A stretch of 64,000 nucleotides of DNA from CG1-02-35-72 sp045046885 (GCA_045046885.1 JASFYX010000016.1:1-64000), one strand, 5' to 3'; positions 1 to 9,181 are shown, counted from the stretch's first letter. The notes: a model not told the origin generated them from the sequence alone. Made by a program: numbers and translations.

Positions 1-1337
1 TCAGATTTTGCAATAACAGCCGAGATATTTCTCTCAGAGGCTCCTTGTGCAATAGCGCGAATATTGACATTATTTTTGCCTAAAGTGCTAAACATTTTAC
101 CGCTTATACCTTGATGGTTTTTCATTTTATTGCCAACTACTGCCACAACAGCTAAATTATTTTCAACAAAAGTCGGTTTTATGCGATGTCTTGAAATTTC
201 GAAAGCAAAAGCTTCGTCAACTACTTTTTTAGCCAATACAGCATCTTCTTGATTGATGCCGATACATATGGAGTGCTCAGATGACGCTTGTGTAATTAAT
301 ACAACATTAATTTTCTGATTAGAAATACCTTCTAAAAAGCGCTTGGCTATGCTTGGCACCCCTACCATACCACTGCCTTCTAAAGTCAATAAGGCAATAT
401 TATCAATATGGCTAATTCCTTTGGCTAAATAGCCATTTACAGGACTACTTTTAGTAATAAGAGTTCCTTTATCATTAGGGGCAAAGGTGTTTTTAATGAG
501 AATTGGTATGTTTTTTCGTAAAACAGGATGAATAGTTGGTGGATAAATAACCTTAGCGCCAAAATGCGATAATTCCATCGCTTCTTGATAAGAAATTTGT
601 GCGATTGGTTTGGCTTGTTTCACCAAAGAGGGATTGGCAGAAAACATACCGCTAACGTCAGTCCAAATTTCTAAAACAGAAACATTTAAAGTTGCTGCAA
701 TGATGGCGGCTGTAAAATCTGAACCGCCACGTCCTAAAGTAGTTTGATGGCCATTATTTGACTTTGATACAAAGCCAGGCAGCACAACTATTTGATGTGT
801 ATTATTTTCAAAATAATTGATGATATTGTTATTTGTAATTTTAAAATTGACTGTAGCATGTCCATACTCTTCATCTGTTACAATGATGTCTTGTGAATTG
901 CATCTAACGGCATCTAATTTTTTAGATTTTAAAGCTTCAGTAATTATAAAAGAAGACAATAATTCGCCCTGACTTACAATTTTATCTTTTGAACTTTCTG
1001 ACAGTTCATTTATTAAATAAACACCCTCTAATAAAGCTTTTAAGTTCGCTAAAATACTATTGACTTCATCAATTACAGTTTGTTGCCTATCACCACTAAT
1101 TAAATCTGTAACGACATCTAAATGTTTTTGATTAATTATAATTAAATTTTTAAGGTATTTTTTGTCACTGTTCGAAGCTAAATCAGCTGTTTCTAGCAAT
1201 AAATTTGTGAGTCCTCCAAGAGCAGAAACCACAACAGCGACTTTCTCTTGAGCGGCACTTTGCGCTATAATTTTAAGTATCTTACTTATGTTTTTTGAGT
1301 TGGCTACAGATGTGCCACCAAATTTTAATATTTTCAT
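1..1337 (-). CDS. thrA: Aspartate kinase, N-terminal 445 residues (probably bifunctional ThrA); cut by window edge
   Basis: Phosphorylates aspartate, the first step to Lys, Thr, Met and Ile. Seen: KFGGTS at residues 5-10 (ATP/aspartate binding), GRGGSDFTA about 230, then two ACT-type regulatory segments (LLTLEGSGMVGV; LAVVAVVGNKM) and the ASERNISAVI ending. Reading runs off the window at position 1, so the C-terminus is missing. Family knowledge: this sequence type in Flavobacteriaceae normally continues into homoserine dehydrogenase (ThrA); the window cannot prove that, and a monofunctional kinase remains possible. Start ATG at 1337 directly begins the conserved MKILKFGG. A Thr/Ile-rich leader peptide and a consensus promoter lie upstream, and lysA precedes them on the same strand. 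Confidence 0.9.
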   Translation of the reverse strand, partial: MKILKFGGTSVANSKNISKILKIIAQSAAQEKVAVVVSALGGLTNLLLETADLASNSDKKYLKNLIIINQKHLDVVTDLISGDRQQTVIDEVNSILANLKALLEGVYLINELSESSKDKIVSQGELLSSFIITEALKSKKLDAVRCNSQDIIVTDEEYGHATVNFKITNNNIINYFENNTHQIVVLPGFVSKSNNGHQTTLGRGGSDFTAAIIAATLNVSVLEIWTDVSGMFSANPSLVKQAKPIAQISYQEAMELSHFGAKVIYPPTIHPVLRKNIPILIKNTFAPNDKGTLITKSSPVNGYLAKGISHIDNIALLTLEGSGMVGVPSIAKRFLEGISNQKINVVLITQASSEHSICIGINQEDAVLAKKVVDEAFAFEISRHRIKPTFVENNLAVVAVVGNKMKNHQGISGKMFSTLGKNNVNIRAIAQGASERNISAVIAKS

Positions 1338-1380
1338 TTTTATTTATGTACGCTTTGTTGATTTGTAAATAATTTTTAAG

Positions 1381-1410
1381 ATATCTTTAATTCTTTGAAT
1401 TATAAGATAT
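1381..1410 (-). promoter_or_regulatory. AT-rich hairpin between leader peptide and thrA (possible attenuator)
   Basis: Perfect arms ATATCTT/AAGATAT enclose a second stem TAATTC-AAA-GAATTA, separated by one bulged A: 13 base pairs with a 3-base loop. It lies between the leader stop (1440) and the thrA start (1337), where an attenuator would be. It lacks a long U run after the stem, so a classical intrinsic terminator is not clearly shown; it may instead be an anti-terminator arm or act by another mechanism. The regulatory role is inference. Confidence 0.45.
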
Positions 1411-1439
1411 AACTAATTAGGACGGAAGTATATATATTA

Positions 1440-1481
1440 TTAACCCAAACGGGTCATAGTGAAAATAGCAGTAAAACGCAT
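1440..1481 (-). CDS. thrL: Threonine/isoleucine leader peptide upstream of thrA
   Basis: A 13-codon reading frame reading MRFTAIFTMTRLG then stop. Three threonine codons and one isoleucine codon lie in a run of seven (TAIFTMT), as expected for a leader whose ribosome pausing senses threonyl/isoleucyl-tRNA. An in-frame ATG at 1532 would make a 30-residue form (MKIGNSICIST...), also rich in T and I, but it sits only five bases after the promoter TACATTTG element, at or before the likely transcription start, so the shorter form is preferred. Too short to be found by ordinary gene callers. Thr attenuation is known in enterobacteria; its operation here is inferred. Confidence 0.6.
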   Translation of the reverse strand: MRFTAIFTMTRLG

Positions 1482-1536
1482 AGTAGTCTGTGCATTTAAT
1501 GTAGAGATACAAATAGAGTTGCCTATTTTCATAGGG

Positions 1537-1566
1537 CAAATGTAAATATTTAATTTAATTTACAAA
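1537..1566 (-). promoter_or_regulatory. Promoter of the leader-thrA unit
   Basis: On the minus strand TTTG (1566-1563), an 18-base AT-rich spacer and TACATTTG (1544-1537) match the Bacteroidota primary-sigma consensus (TTTG, about 19 bases, TAnnTTTG). The TTTG overlaps the last codons of lysA. This lets thrA be transcribed independently of pepT-lysA. Confidence 0.7.
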
Positions 1567-2765
1567 GTAATATCTACTTGATTTTTAAGAATATCTTCAA
1601 AAGTTTCTCTTCTGCGAATTAAATAGTCCTTTTTATTATAAACCAAAACTTCCGCTGGACGGTAACGTGAGTTGTAATTTGAAGCCATTGAAAAACAATA
1701 AGCGCCTGCATTATTAAAGCAAAGAGTATCTCCTTCGCTAATTTCTGTGATGCGTCTGTTAGCGCCAAATGTATCTGTTTCACATATATAACCCACTACG
1801 GTATAATAACGTTCTTTGCCTTTTGGATTAGAAATATTGGTTATATGATGATAAGAATCGTAAAACATAGGTCTAATCAAATGATTAAAGCCACTATCAA
1901 TTCCTGCAAATACATTAGAAGTGGTTTGTTTCACGATGTTTACATCGGCTAAAAAATAACCTGCTTCACTCACTAAAAATTTACCAGGCTCAAACATCAA
2001 ACTGATATCTTTTCCTGTTTCTTTGCAAAATTGGTTAAAGCGTCTGCTCAATTTTTTGCCCAATTCTTCAATGTTTGTCGATATATCACCTTCTTTATAA
2101 GGCACTTTAAAGCCACTTCCAAAATCAATAAAAGTTAAATCTTTAAATTGTTTAGCTACATTAAAAAGTATTTCTGTAGCACTTACAAACACATCTATAT
2201 CTAAAATATCTGATCCTGTATGCATATGAACCCCATTAATTGTCATTTTGGTATTGTCTGCAATACGCAATATATGAGGTACTTGATGAACAGAAATACC
2301 AAATTTAGAATCGATATGACCTACAGAAATCTTACGATTACCCCCCGCCATAACATGCGGATTTATACGGACACACACAGGAATATTAGGATGTTTTGTA
2401 CCAAATTGTTCTAAAATAGACAAGTTATCTATATTAATTTGAACACCTAATTTGGCAACTTCTTCAATTTCATTTAGCGATACGCCGTTAGGTGTAAAGA
2501 TGATATCTTTAGCAGAAAAACCTGCTTTTAAACCCAAATTAACTTCTTGAATAGAAACTGTATCTAAACCCAAATTAAACGTTTTAAACAATTTTAAAAT
2601 AGCCACATTAGATAATGCCTTTACCGCATAATTAATTTTTGTGTTTTTTACAGACTTAAAAGCTTCTGTAATGCGTTTATACTGAGATGATATTTTATCG
2701 GCATCATAAACGTATAAAGGGGTCTCGTATTTTTTAGCTAAACTGTTTAAAAGAGTAGGACTCAT
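1560..2765 (-). CDS. lysA: Diaminopimelate decarboxylase
   Basis: Decarboxylates meso-diaminopimelate to L-lysine, last step of lysine synthesis; cytoplasmic PLP enzyme of fold type III. Seen: PLP lysine in NYAVKALSN (Lys49), HTGSD substrate/cofactor motif, FEPGKFLV, and CETDTFG (Cys about 328), the active-site cysteine motif contributed across the dimer. 401 residues, normal for the family. Six bases separate it from upstream pepT on the same strand, so the two are probably cotranscribed. thrA, another gene of the aspartate pathway, follows after its own leader and promoter. Start ATG at 2765 fits the usual N-terminus of the family. Confidence 0.95.
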   Translation of the reverse strand: MSPTLLNSLAKKYETPLYVYDADKISSQYKRITEAFKSVKNTKINYAVKALSNVAILKLFKTFNLGLDTVSIQEVNLGLKAGFSAKDIIFTPNGVSLNEIEEVAKLGVQINIDNLSILEQFGTKHPNIPVCVRINPHVMAGGNRKISVGHIDSKFGISVHQVPHILRIADNTKMTINGVHMHTGSDILDIDVFVSATEILFNVAKQFKDLTFIDFGSGFKVPYKEGDISTNIEELGKKLSRRFNQFCKETGKDISLMFEPGKFLVSEAGYFLADVNIVKQTTSNVFAGIDSGFNHLIRPMFYDSYHHITNISNPKGKERYYTVVGYICETDTFGANRRITEISEGDTLCFNNAGAYCFSMASNYNSRYRPAEVLVYNKKDYLIRRRETFEDILKNQVDITL

Positions 2766-2771
2766 ATAGTT

Positions 2772-4004
2772 TTATTCGAATTTTTGAGCTGTTAGTTCAG
2801 CTATATTAATAATAACGTCTATGGCTTTTTGCATAGATTCTACGGGCACATATTCGTAACGGCCATGAAAATTAAGGCCTCCTGCAAAAATGTTAGGGCA
2901 GGGCAATCCCATATAAGATAATTGCGAACCGTCTGTACCACCACGAATGGCTTTGATATCGGGTTTTATACCCGCTTTAATCATGGCTTCTTCGGCAATA
3001 TCAACTATGTGTTTTACGGGTTCTACTTTTTCTTTCATATTAAAGTACTGATCTTTAACAGTGACTTTAATCAAGTCTTTACCTAATTTTTTATTTATTT
3101 TATCAGCAACAGCTATAAATTGTTTTTTGCGATCTTCAAACTTGGCAAGATCGTGGTCGCGAATAATGTATTGTAAAGTGCTTGTTTCTACTTTACCAGT
3201 CATCCCATATAAATGGAAAAAACCTTCGTAACCTTCTGTTTTTTCAGGAACTTCTTCGCTGGGTAAACCTTCAATAAATTGAGAAGCAATGGACATTGAA
3301 TTTATCATTTTACCTTTAGCATAACCAGGATGTACAATTTTACCTTTTATTTCTACCAATCCACTAGCGGCATTAAAATTCTCGTATTCTAATTCGCCTA
3401 CTTCACTACCATCCATTGTGTAAGCCCACTCGGCACCGAAAGCTTTAACATCAAATTTATGAGCCCCTTTTCCTACTTCTTCATCAGGGGTGAAACCAAT
3501 TCTAATAGGACCGTGCTTAATTTTGGGATGATTGAGAAGGTATTCCATAGCCGTAACTATTTCTGTAATACCCGCTTTATCATCGGCGCCAAGCAAAGTT
3601 GTGCCATCTGTAGTGATGAGCGTTTGTCCTTTGTATTTTAACAAATCGTCAAAATCTTTAGTTGATAAAATGATGTTTTCTTCTTTGTTTAAAACGATGT
3701 CGCCACCATCATAATTTTTATGAATTTGTGGATTTACTTTTTCTGCCGTAAAATCTGGACTTGTATCTATATGCGCAATAAAACCAATTGTAGGTACTTT
3801 GTGATTGACATTAGAAGGTAAAGTCGCCATTAAATAGCAATTATCATCTAAATGCACATCGCTTAAGCCTAAGGAAATAAGTTCTTTTTCTAATAGTTTA
3901 GCTAAATTCCACTGCTTTTCTGTGCTTGGAAAATGTGAATTATTGGGGTCTGATTGCGTATCTATTGTAATGTATGACGTAAATCTATCTATTATGTTTT
4001 GCAT
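2772..4004 (-). CDS. pepT: Peptidase T (tripeptide aminopeptidase, M20 family)
   Basis: Cytoplasmic zinc exopeptidase removing the N-terminal residue of tripeptides. Seen from MQNIIDRF: HIDTSPD (first zinc histidine), LLGADDKAG (bridging Asp), TPDEEVGKGA (catalytic Glu and metal Glu), YTMDGSEVGE typical of PepT, and a late HGR motif (NFHGRYE). 410 residues, the family length. A longer frame begins at 4043, but its extra 13 codons run over the promoter, so ATG 4004 is chosen. It leads a likely pepT-lysA operon (6-base gap). Confidence 0.93.
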   Translation of the reverse strand: MQNIIDRFTSYITIDTQSDPNNSHFPSTEKQWNLAKLLEKELISLGLSDVHLDDNCYLMATLPSNVNHKVPTIGFIAHIDTSPDFTAEKVNPQIHKNYDGGDIVLNKEENIILSTKDFDDLLKYKGQTLITTDGTTLLGADDKAGITEIVTAMEYLLNHPKIKHGPIRIGFTPDEEVGKGAHKFDVKAFGAEWAYTMDGSEVGELEYENFNAASGLVEIKGKIVHPGYAKGKMINSMSIASQFIEGLPSEEVPEKTEGYEGFFHLYGMTGKVETSTLQYIIRDHDLAKFEDRKKQFIAVADKINKKLGKDLIKVTVKDQYFNMKEKVEPVKHIVDIAEEAMIKAGIKPDIKAIRGGTDGSQLSYMGLPCPNIFAGGLNFHGRYEYVPVESMQKAIDVIINIAELTAQKFE

Positions 4005-4021
4005 GGTATAAAAATTTCTGC

Positions 4022-4052
4022 CAAAATTAGTGAAACCCCGCAAACAAACAAA
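4022..4052 (-). promoter_or_regulatory. Promoter of pepT-lysA
   Basis: Minus strand TTTG (4052-4049), exactly 19 bases, then TAATTTTG (4029-4022): a full match to the Bacteroidota consensus. It lies 18 bases before the chosen pepT start and decides against the longer start at 4043. Confidence 0.7.
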
Positions 4053-4067
4053 TGAATTGTGTTACAT

Positions 4068-4628
4068 TTAGTTTAATTTTAAGGAATTAATAACATTAAT
4101 GGCTTTGCAAAAACGTTTGTCAATATTTTTAGGGCCAAAACAGTGGATTTCTATTTCGAAATACTGCTTATCTGAAATAGGCGCGTAGAGGTGTAAAACA
4201 GAAACACCCGATTTAAATTTATCTGATTTGCTTCTCAATAATAATGCTGGCCAATTTTTAAAATCACCTTGGCCTTCTGAAATAAGCGTTGTGTTTTGAT
4301 CTGTTAAAATAGAAGTTTTAATTTTTTCGATATCCGTCTTATTTAAAGTGAGTTTTGAGTCGATTAAAGTCGCTTTAATAAGATAGGTATTTTGATATTG
4401 TTTTGTAGTATCTGCCGTTGTAAACATAGAACTATTTTTATCTAGATATAATTCTGTTTTCCAATATTTTGGAATACTTAAACTAAAGTTATTTTTAGCA
4501 TCTAAAACAATTTCTGTATCATTAAAATTAAAGCTGTTGCTACAATTAAAATTATTAAAAATATCATTGTTATTTTTACAACTTGTAAAAGCAATAATAA
4601 GTCCTAAATAAATAAAATTTTTAATCAT
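4068..4628 (-). CDS. Predicted lipoprotein of unknown function
   Basis: 186 residues with a lipoprotein signal (hydrophobic stretch then FTSC, Cys17), so likely anchored in the periplasm or outer membrane. The mature part starts with an Asn-rich linker and then a beta-rich domain with NFSLSIPKYW, a pattern seen in PsbP-like/DUF1795-type domains; that assignment is only a hint. Its ATG overlaps the stop of the upstream propeller gene by 8 bases, indicating translational coupling, so the two products may work together. No catalytic motif recognised. Confidence 0.75.
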   Translation of the reverse strand: MIKNFIYLGLIIAFTSCKNNNDIFNNFNCSNSFNFNDTEIVLDAKNNFSLSIPKYWKTELYLDKNSSMFTTADTTKQYQNTYLIKATLIDSKLTLNKTDIEKIKTSILTDQNTTLISEGQGDFKNWPALLLRSKSDKFKSGVSVLHLYAPISDKQYFEIEIHCFGPKNIDKRFCKAINVINSLKLN

Positions 4629-5664
4629 TTTTATAAGTCAATTCTAAAATAGAAATAGTGCCACGACCTCCTAAAAAGGCAGTGTTTTTATCAGCAAATC
4701 GTATAGTATAAAACCCTTTATCGTTTAACTTATCCCAATTTTTACCAGCATTTTTTGAGTAATAAATACCTTCGGTAGAAACAGCCATTAATTTTTTACC
4801 TTTTGAATTGGGAATATATTGTACACAACTTATATAACCAGGTAAGGTATTGTTGGCTACAATTTTCCAAGTTTTACCGCCATTTGTAGTAAGGGCTTTG
4901 TTATTAAATTCAGCGTTTTTATCGGTATAATCACCACCACATATAAATCCATTTTTGGCATTGTAAAAAGCCATAGTGTAAATACCTGTTGTAGATTTCC
5001 CTTGAATAAAAGGTGTATTATAAACCTTAAAAGTCTTCCCTTTATTTTTACTGATAAAAATACGCGATTTTAAGCCACCCGTGGCTATCCAAATAGTATT
5101 TTTATAAGTCGCAATATTGGTATTACTTGCTGCAAAAGCGGCTTCGCCGTCAAAACTTTTAGGCAAATCACTACACAATTTTTTTTCCCAACTGTTGCCA
5201 CCATCATTTGTTATAATAATTGAGAGACATTTATCGGTTGGATCTCCCATAGCGATTCCTATTTTATTATCTAAGAAATGCATAGCATCATAAAAGGCTT
5301 TAGGATGTTTTTCTGAATAGGTTAATTGAGCAGGCTGGTTAAAGTCGTTTTTTGTGAATTTATAGAGACGGGCAGGACTTTCAATTGTCAAAGCAAAAAG
5401 GGCATCTTTTGTACTGCCTATTGCTCTAAAATGCTTTTTAAAACTGTCTTTAAAAGTGTAATAAGCAAGGCTTTTATTTATAGAAACTTGTCCCACTTTT
5501 CCAGAGCTATTCGCAAACCAAACAGTTGAATCGTTTAAAACAGCAATAGCTCTAAAATTACTTTTACTGTTAAGAAGTGGTTTTATATTAATACTAGGAT
5601 TTTGCTGTGCTGTGAGTAGATTAAAACTCACAAAAAATAAGAAGGAGAATCGTTTAAAAGTCAT
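4621..5664 (-). CDS. Exported beta-propeller protein (Ycf48/BNR-repeat type)
   Basis: 347 residues with a Sec signal peptide ending in LLTAQ. Several BNR/Asp-box repeats are visible (TNDGGNSWEKK, SKNKGKTFK, TTNGGKTWK, SKNAGKNWD), the signature of seven-bladed propellers related to photosystem II assembly factor Ycf48 and sialidase Asp-boxes. In Flavobacteria such proteins are often labelled oxidoreductases without evidence; I see no redox motif. First gene of a two-gene unit with the downstream lipoprotein (8-base overlap). Confidence 0.8.
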   Translation of the reverse strand: MTFKRFSFLFFVSFNLLTAQQNPSINIKPLLNSKSNFRAIAVLNDSTVWFANSSGKVGQVSINKSLAYYTFKDSFKKHFRAIGSTKDALFALTIESPARLYKFTKNDFNQPAQLTYSEKHPKAFYDAMHFLDNKIGIAMGDPTDKCLSIIITNDGGNSWEKKLCSDLPKSFDGEAAFAASNTNIATYKNTIWIATGGLKSRIFISKNKGKTFKVYNTPFIQGKSTTGIYTMAFYNAKNGFICGGDYTDKNAEFNNKALTTNGGKTWKIVANNTLPGYISCVQYIPNSKGKKLMAVSTEGIYYSKNAGKNWDKLNDKGFYTIRFADKNTAFLGGRGTISILELTYKND

Positions 5665-5683
5665 AGATTAGAAGTAATTTTAT

Positions 5684-5691
5684 CAAATGTA
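5684..5691 (-). promoter_or_regulatory. Minus-strand TAnnTTTG promoter element
   Basis: TACATTTG on the minus strand, 20 bases before the start of the propeller gene at 5664. No good TTTG at the -33 distance, so only half the consensus is seen. Confidence 0.45.
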
Positions 5692-5732
5692 AGTGTTTTG
5701 TAAAAAACAGGACTTAAAAATAAAAGTAATTT

Positions 5733-6650
5733 ATGAAAGCATTGGTAATTTCGGGTGGCGGTAGTAAAGGCGCCTTTGCAGGAGGCGTAGCCGAATACCT
5801 TATTGATGTAGAGAAAAAGAACTACGATATTTTTGTAGGTACATCAACGGGAAGCCTGATGGTTTCTCATTTAGCAGCAGATAATTTAAAGGGACTCAAA
5901 GAGCTCTATACAAATATTTGTCCGCATCAGATTTTTAGCACCAATCCGTTTAAGATTACAAAACACAAAGGAGGCAGTAGAGATATAAGTATCAATCATT
6001 TTAATACCTTATTGAGTCTGATAAAAGGCAATAAAACCTTTGGTGAGAGTAAGAATTTACTGAAATTAATACACAAGAATGTTACGAGAGAAATGTATGA
6101 AAATTTACTTGTATCAGATAAAGAAGTAATAGTTACAGTATCTAATATTACGCTTAATAGAGTTGAATACAAGCGTTTAAAAGACTGTTCTTACGATGAT
6201 TTTTGCGAATGGATTTGGGCTTCGAGTAATTATGCGCCTTTTATGAGTATTTTAAATAAAAACAATTTCGAATATGCCGATGGTGGTTTTGGTACTTTGG
6301 TTCCTATTAAAAAAGCCATTGATATGGGTGCCAAAGAGATAGATGTCGTTGTTTTAGAAACAGAACATCCTCAATTTAACAGGATGCCAACTAAGAATCC
6401 ATTTTCACTTTTAACAACACTTTTCGGATTTATGTTAGAGCACATTGGTAAACACAATATAACCATTGGCAAACTAGATGCTAAATTGAATAATGTGTGC
6501 TTAAATTTATATCATACACCTACAATTCTGACGACCAATTCGCTTATTTTCGATAAAAAGAAAATGACAAAATGGTGGCAACAGGGTTTTGATTTTGCCA
6601 AAAATCAGAATAAATTTAAAATGAATGAACTGAAAGAAGGGTGCTATTAA
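5733..6650 (+). CDS. Patatin-like phospholipase
   Basis: Predicted serine lipid acyl hydrolase. Seen: oxyanion-hole GGGSKGAF (residues 8-15), nucleophile elbow GTSTG with Ser38, and the catalytic Asp in DGG (Asp183) giving the Ser-Asp dyad of the patatin family. No signal peptide, so cytoplasmic. 305 residues. It is divergent from the propeller gene with a 68-base shared upstream region, and its last 4 bases overlap the convergent S41 protease gene. Substrate cannot be read from sequence. Confidence 0.88.
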   Translation: MKALVISGGGSKGAFAGGVAEYLIDVEKKNYDIFVGTSTGSLMVSHLAADNLKGLKELYTNICPHQIFSTNPFKITKHKGGSRDISINHFNTLLSLIKGNKTFGESKNLLKLIHKNVTREMYENLLVSDKEVIVTVSNITLNRVEYKRLKDCSYDDFCEWIWASSNYAPFMSILNKNNFEYADGGFGTLVPIKKAIDMGAKEIDVVVLETEHPQFNRMPTKNPFSLLTTLFGFMLEHIGKHNITIGKLDAKLNNVCLNLYHTPTILTTNSLIFDKKKMTKWWQQGFDFAKNQNKFKMNELKEGCY

Positions 6651-8095
6651 AACTTAGGAATAAACGTTAAATTTTTATCAACCGTCATTGTGTTTTTTAA
6701 TTGGACTTCTTTAGATCCTGTAAAAGACTCTTTTATAGGAAATTGTCTATTTGAACTAGATTTATTACCAGATACAATTAAATCTATAGCCGCTTTAAAT
6801 AAAGGTTCATTAGCATCTCCTAAAATACCCAAATTAGCATAATCTTCGCGTAGCGGTACAGTTGGGTCAAAGCCATCTTTATCATTTTCGCCTAATTTAT
6901 TGAGTTCTTCTAAAACTATAGGCTGCATAGCATAAGTATGATTTGGATTAGCACCTTGGCGTCCTAAATTTGGAGAATCGTAAAGCGTAATAGAGGCTAC
7001 ATACTTGCCAACTGTCTTAGTGCCAATAGTTTTTACAGTAATATATGGAATTAAACTGTTAATTACCAATTCGCTTGCAGAAGCAGTACTACGCGTTGTT
7101 AATATGTATAATTTGTCTAAATTAAGATGGTTTATAGTAGTATCGTCATTCATTATATCTACATAATTGTTGACTAATGATGCGGGATTATTTTTTTCAA
7201 GACTACTTTGAATAGCGTCATTCCAATGTTCTTTAGAATAGATTTCTCCTGTAAATTGCCCCGTTATCATACTCGCTAAATAACTAGAAGTAAGTACAGA
7301 ACCACCGCCATTATAACGTAAATCGAGTACTAAGTCGGTTATACCCTGACTTTTTAATTGCCCGATAACATTATTTAATTCGCCGTTAAAACTGCGGTAA
7401 AAACCATTGTACATTAAATAGCCAATTTTATGACTTCCTTGTGTGATGACATTTGTTAAATGAATGGGGTTTTCTTGTAATTCTGTTTTATCTAAGGCTA
7501 TGTTTTGTGTCGGTGTAATGGGTGTTACAGTGCCATCAGTATTATAAGTGGCCAATTCAATACTGTAAGACGTCGCTCCAGAAAACAATAAACTCCTGTA
7601 ATTATTAATAGTAAGTGCGGTGCCATTTACCGAATTAAAAATCATACCACGCGTTACACTTTTATCTGCAGCATCAGAATTGGGCAAAACGTAGCGTACA
7701 TACCCAAAAATATCTGTGTTATTATTTGAGACGTGTACCAGTCCGAATTCCATACCATTGTGAAGTGAAATGCCGTTTAAAAGATTTTCTAAGGTTATAA
7801 AATCGTCAAAAATGACACTCCATTTATCGGTATTTTGTCTATCGAAAATAAGACTCTCGAAAAGACTTTCAGGCGTGTTAAAATTATCTAGATAATTGTT
7901 GAGATCCTTCTGATTTTTATAATTAAATTCATCTAGACTTGGTACATCTGCTTTCCAAAAGTAATAAGCATTTAAGCCGCGCCAAACAAAATCTTGAACT
8001 TCAAGTTTTTGAGGGATGTCTTCTGAATTATCAGAACAACTCACAAAACTTGTAATCAGCAAAAAAGGAACTATAAAGTAAATAAATCTTTTCAT
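6647..8095 (-). CDS. S41-family C-terminal processing peptidase, lipoprotein
   Basis: 482 residues with lipobox (FVSC, Cys20), so an envelope-anchored tail-specific-type serine protease. Seen: a PDZ-like central domain, LDLRYNGGGS of the S41 fold, the nucleophile region RSTASASE and the catalytic Lys in GKYVAS after TIGTKTV. The Ser/Lys dyad appears intact. Typical for Bacteroidota, which carry several such lipoproteins for peptide turnover. Monocistronic; its 3' end overlaps the convergent patatin gene by 4 bases. Confidence 0.88.
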   Translation of the reverse strand: MKRFIYFIVPFLLITSFVSCSDNSEDIPQKLEVQDFVWRGLNAYYFWKADVPSLDEFNYKNQKDLNNYLDNFNTPESLFESLIFDRQNTDKWSVIFDDFITLENLLNGISLHNGMEFGLVHVSNNNTDIFGYVRYVLPNSDAADKSVTRGMIFNSVNGTALTINNYRSLLFSGATSYSIELATYNTDGTVTPITPTQNIALDKTELQENPIHLTNVITQGSHKIGYLMYNGFYRSFNGELNNVIGQLKSQGITDLVLDLRYNGGGSVLTSSYLASMITGQFTGEIYSKEHWNDAIQSSLEKNNPASLVNNYVDIMNDDTTINHLNLDKLYILTTRSTASASELVINSLIPYITVKTIGTKTVGKYVASITLYDSPNLGRQGANPNHTYAMQPIVLEELNKLGENDKDGFDPTVPLREDYANLGILGDANEPLFKAAIDLIVSGNKSSSNRQFPIKESFTGSKEVQLKNTMTVDKNLTFIPKF

Positions 8096-8228
8096 CGTTT
8101 TTTCTTTTTGGGATATCTATATAATGATTGCAATTTAAAAAAATTGTGTCTAAGTATAAATTTTATGTTACAAAATCCTAACTTGTTCGTCGTAATAGTG
8201 TAATCAAACTTAAAATTAATTTTAGTTA

Positions 8229-8738
8229 ATGCAGCAAGCCGCTTTTTTACAATTAGTTATGCCTTTTAAAGATAAGGTGTATCGTTTAGCAAAAAGATTG
8301 CTTGTGTCTAGTGATGAAGCTGAGGATGCCACTCAAGAGCTGATTTTAAAGCTCTGGAAGAAAAAGGATGAGCTGAATAAGTATAAAAATGTAGAGGCTT
8401 ATGCTATGACGATGACAAAAAATTACTGTTTTGATCAGTTAAAGTCAAAAAGAGCTGATAACTTGACATTAGTCCACAGTAATTTTACAAATAATGACAC
8501 ATCATTAGAAAAGATAATAGAATTAAAAGACAGTGTAAATAATGTACATCAAATATTAGAAGGATTAACGGAACAACAAAAATTAATCATTCAATTGAGA
8601 GATATAGAACAATATGACTTTGATGAAATCGCAGAAATAGTGGGTTTAAAACCAACTGCCATTAGGGTCGCTTTATCAAGAGCAAGAAAATCAGTGAGAG
8701 AACAACTTATAAAAAAACATCAATATGGAATTAGTTAA
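8229..8738 (+). CDS. ECF-type RNA polymerase sigma factor
   Basis: 169 residues: region 2 at about 12-75 (DEAEDATQELILKLW) and a region 4 helix-turn-helix at the C-terminus (DFDEIAEIVGLKPTAIRVALSRARKSV). Directs RNA polymerase to its own promoter set. The next gene, overlapping by 14 bases, is a membrane-bound anti-sigma candidate, followed by two DUF4252 proteins: a recurring Flavobacteria arrangement. Autoregulation is likely but no promoter was identified with confidence. Confidence 0.93.
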   Translation: MQQAAFLQLVMPFKDKVYRLAKRLLVSSDEAEDATQELILKLWKKKDELNKYKNVEAYAMTMTKNYCFDQLKSKRADNLTLVHSNFTNNDTSLEKIIELKDSVNNVHQILEGLTEQQKLIIQLRDIEQYDFDEIAEIVGLKPTAIRVALSRARKSVREQLIKKHQYGIS

Positions 8739-9153
8739 TATTGAAAAATTAATAGAAAAGTATTTTGAAGGTGAAACCAACCTCAATGAAGAAGCACAAT
8801 TGCGTACTTACTTTACATCGCAAAAAGTACCTGCTCATTTAGAAGCCTATCAAGATTTGTTTGGCTATTTTGAAGCCAAAGCAAACGAGTCTTTTAAAAA
8901 GCCTCTTTTACCTGTTAAAAAAGTAAAAGTGCCTTATAAATGGCTCTCTGTAGCAGCTTCTATCGCGCTTTTAATCAGTGTGTTTATGTACAATAAAAAC
9001 GAAACTAAAAAAGAACAACTAGCTCAAAGCTACCAAAGTACACAAGAGGCGCTGCAACTCATATCTAAAAATATAAATAAAGGCGCTTTTGCTATGGTGC
9101 AATTAGGAGAATTCGAAAAAACTAAAACAATGGTATTTAAAGAAAATAAATAA
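8725..9153 (+). CDS. Probable membrane anti-sigma factor
   Basis: 142 residues. A cytoplasmic N-terminal helical part (about 1-75, with the NIEKLIEKYFEGET start typical of Bacteroidota anti-sigma factors), one transmembrane segment (WLSVAASIALLISVFMY), then a short periplasmic part. Overlaps the sigma gene by 14 bases, so coupled translation would keep the pair in balance. Assignment rests on context and topology; no zinc-binding HxxxCxxC motif is present. Confidence 0.75.
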   Translation: MELVNIEKLIEKYFEGETNLNEEAQLRTYFTSQKVPAHLEAYQDLFGYFEAKANESFKKPLLPVKKVKVPYKWLSVAASIALLISVFMYNKNETKKEQLAQSYQSTQEALQLISKNINKGAFAMVQLGEFEKTKTMVFKENK

Positions 9154-9181
9154 TTTAATAACAATTAAAATCCTAGAAATA

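Noticed and set aside
1480..1560. 30-residue version of the leader peptide
   Set aside because: Its ATG (1532) lies five bases after the promoter -7 element, so the transcript would start at or after it; kept only as an alternative.
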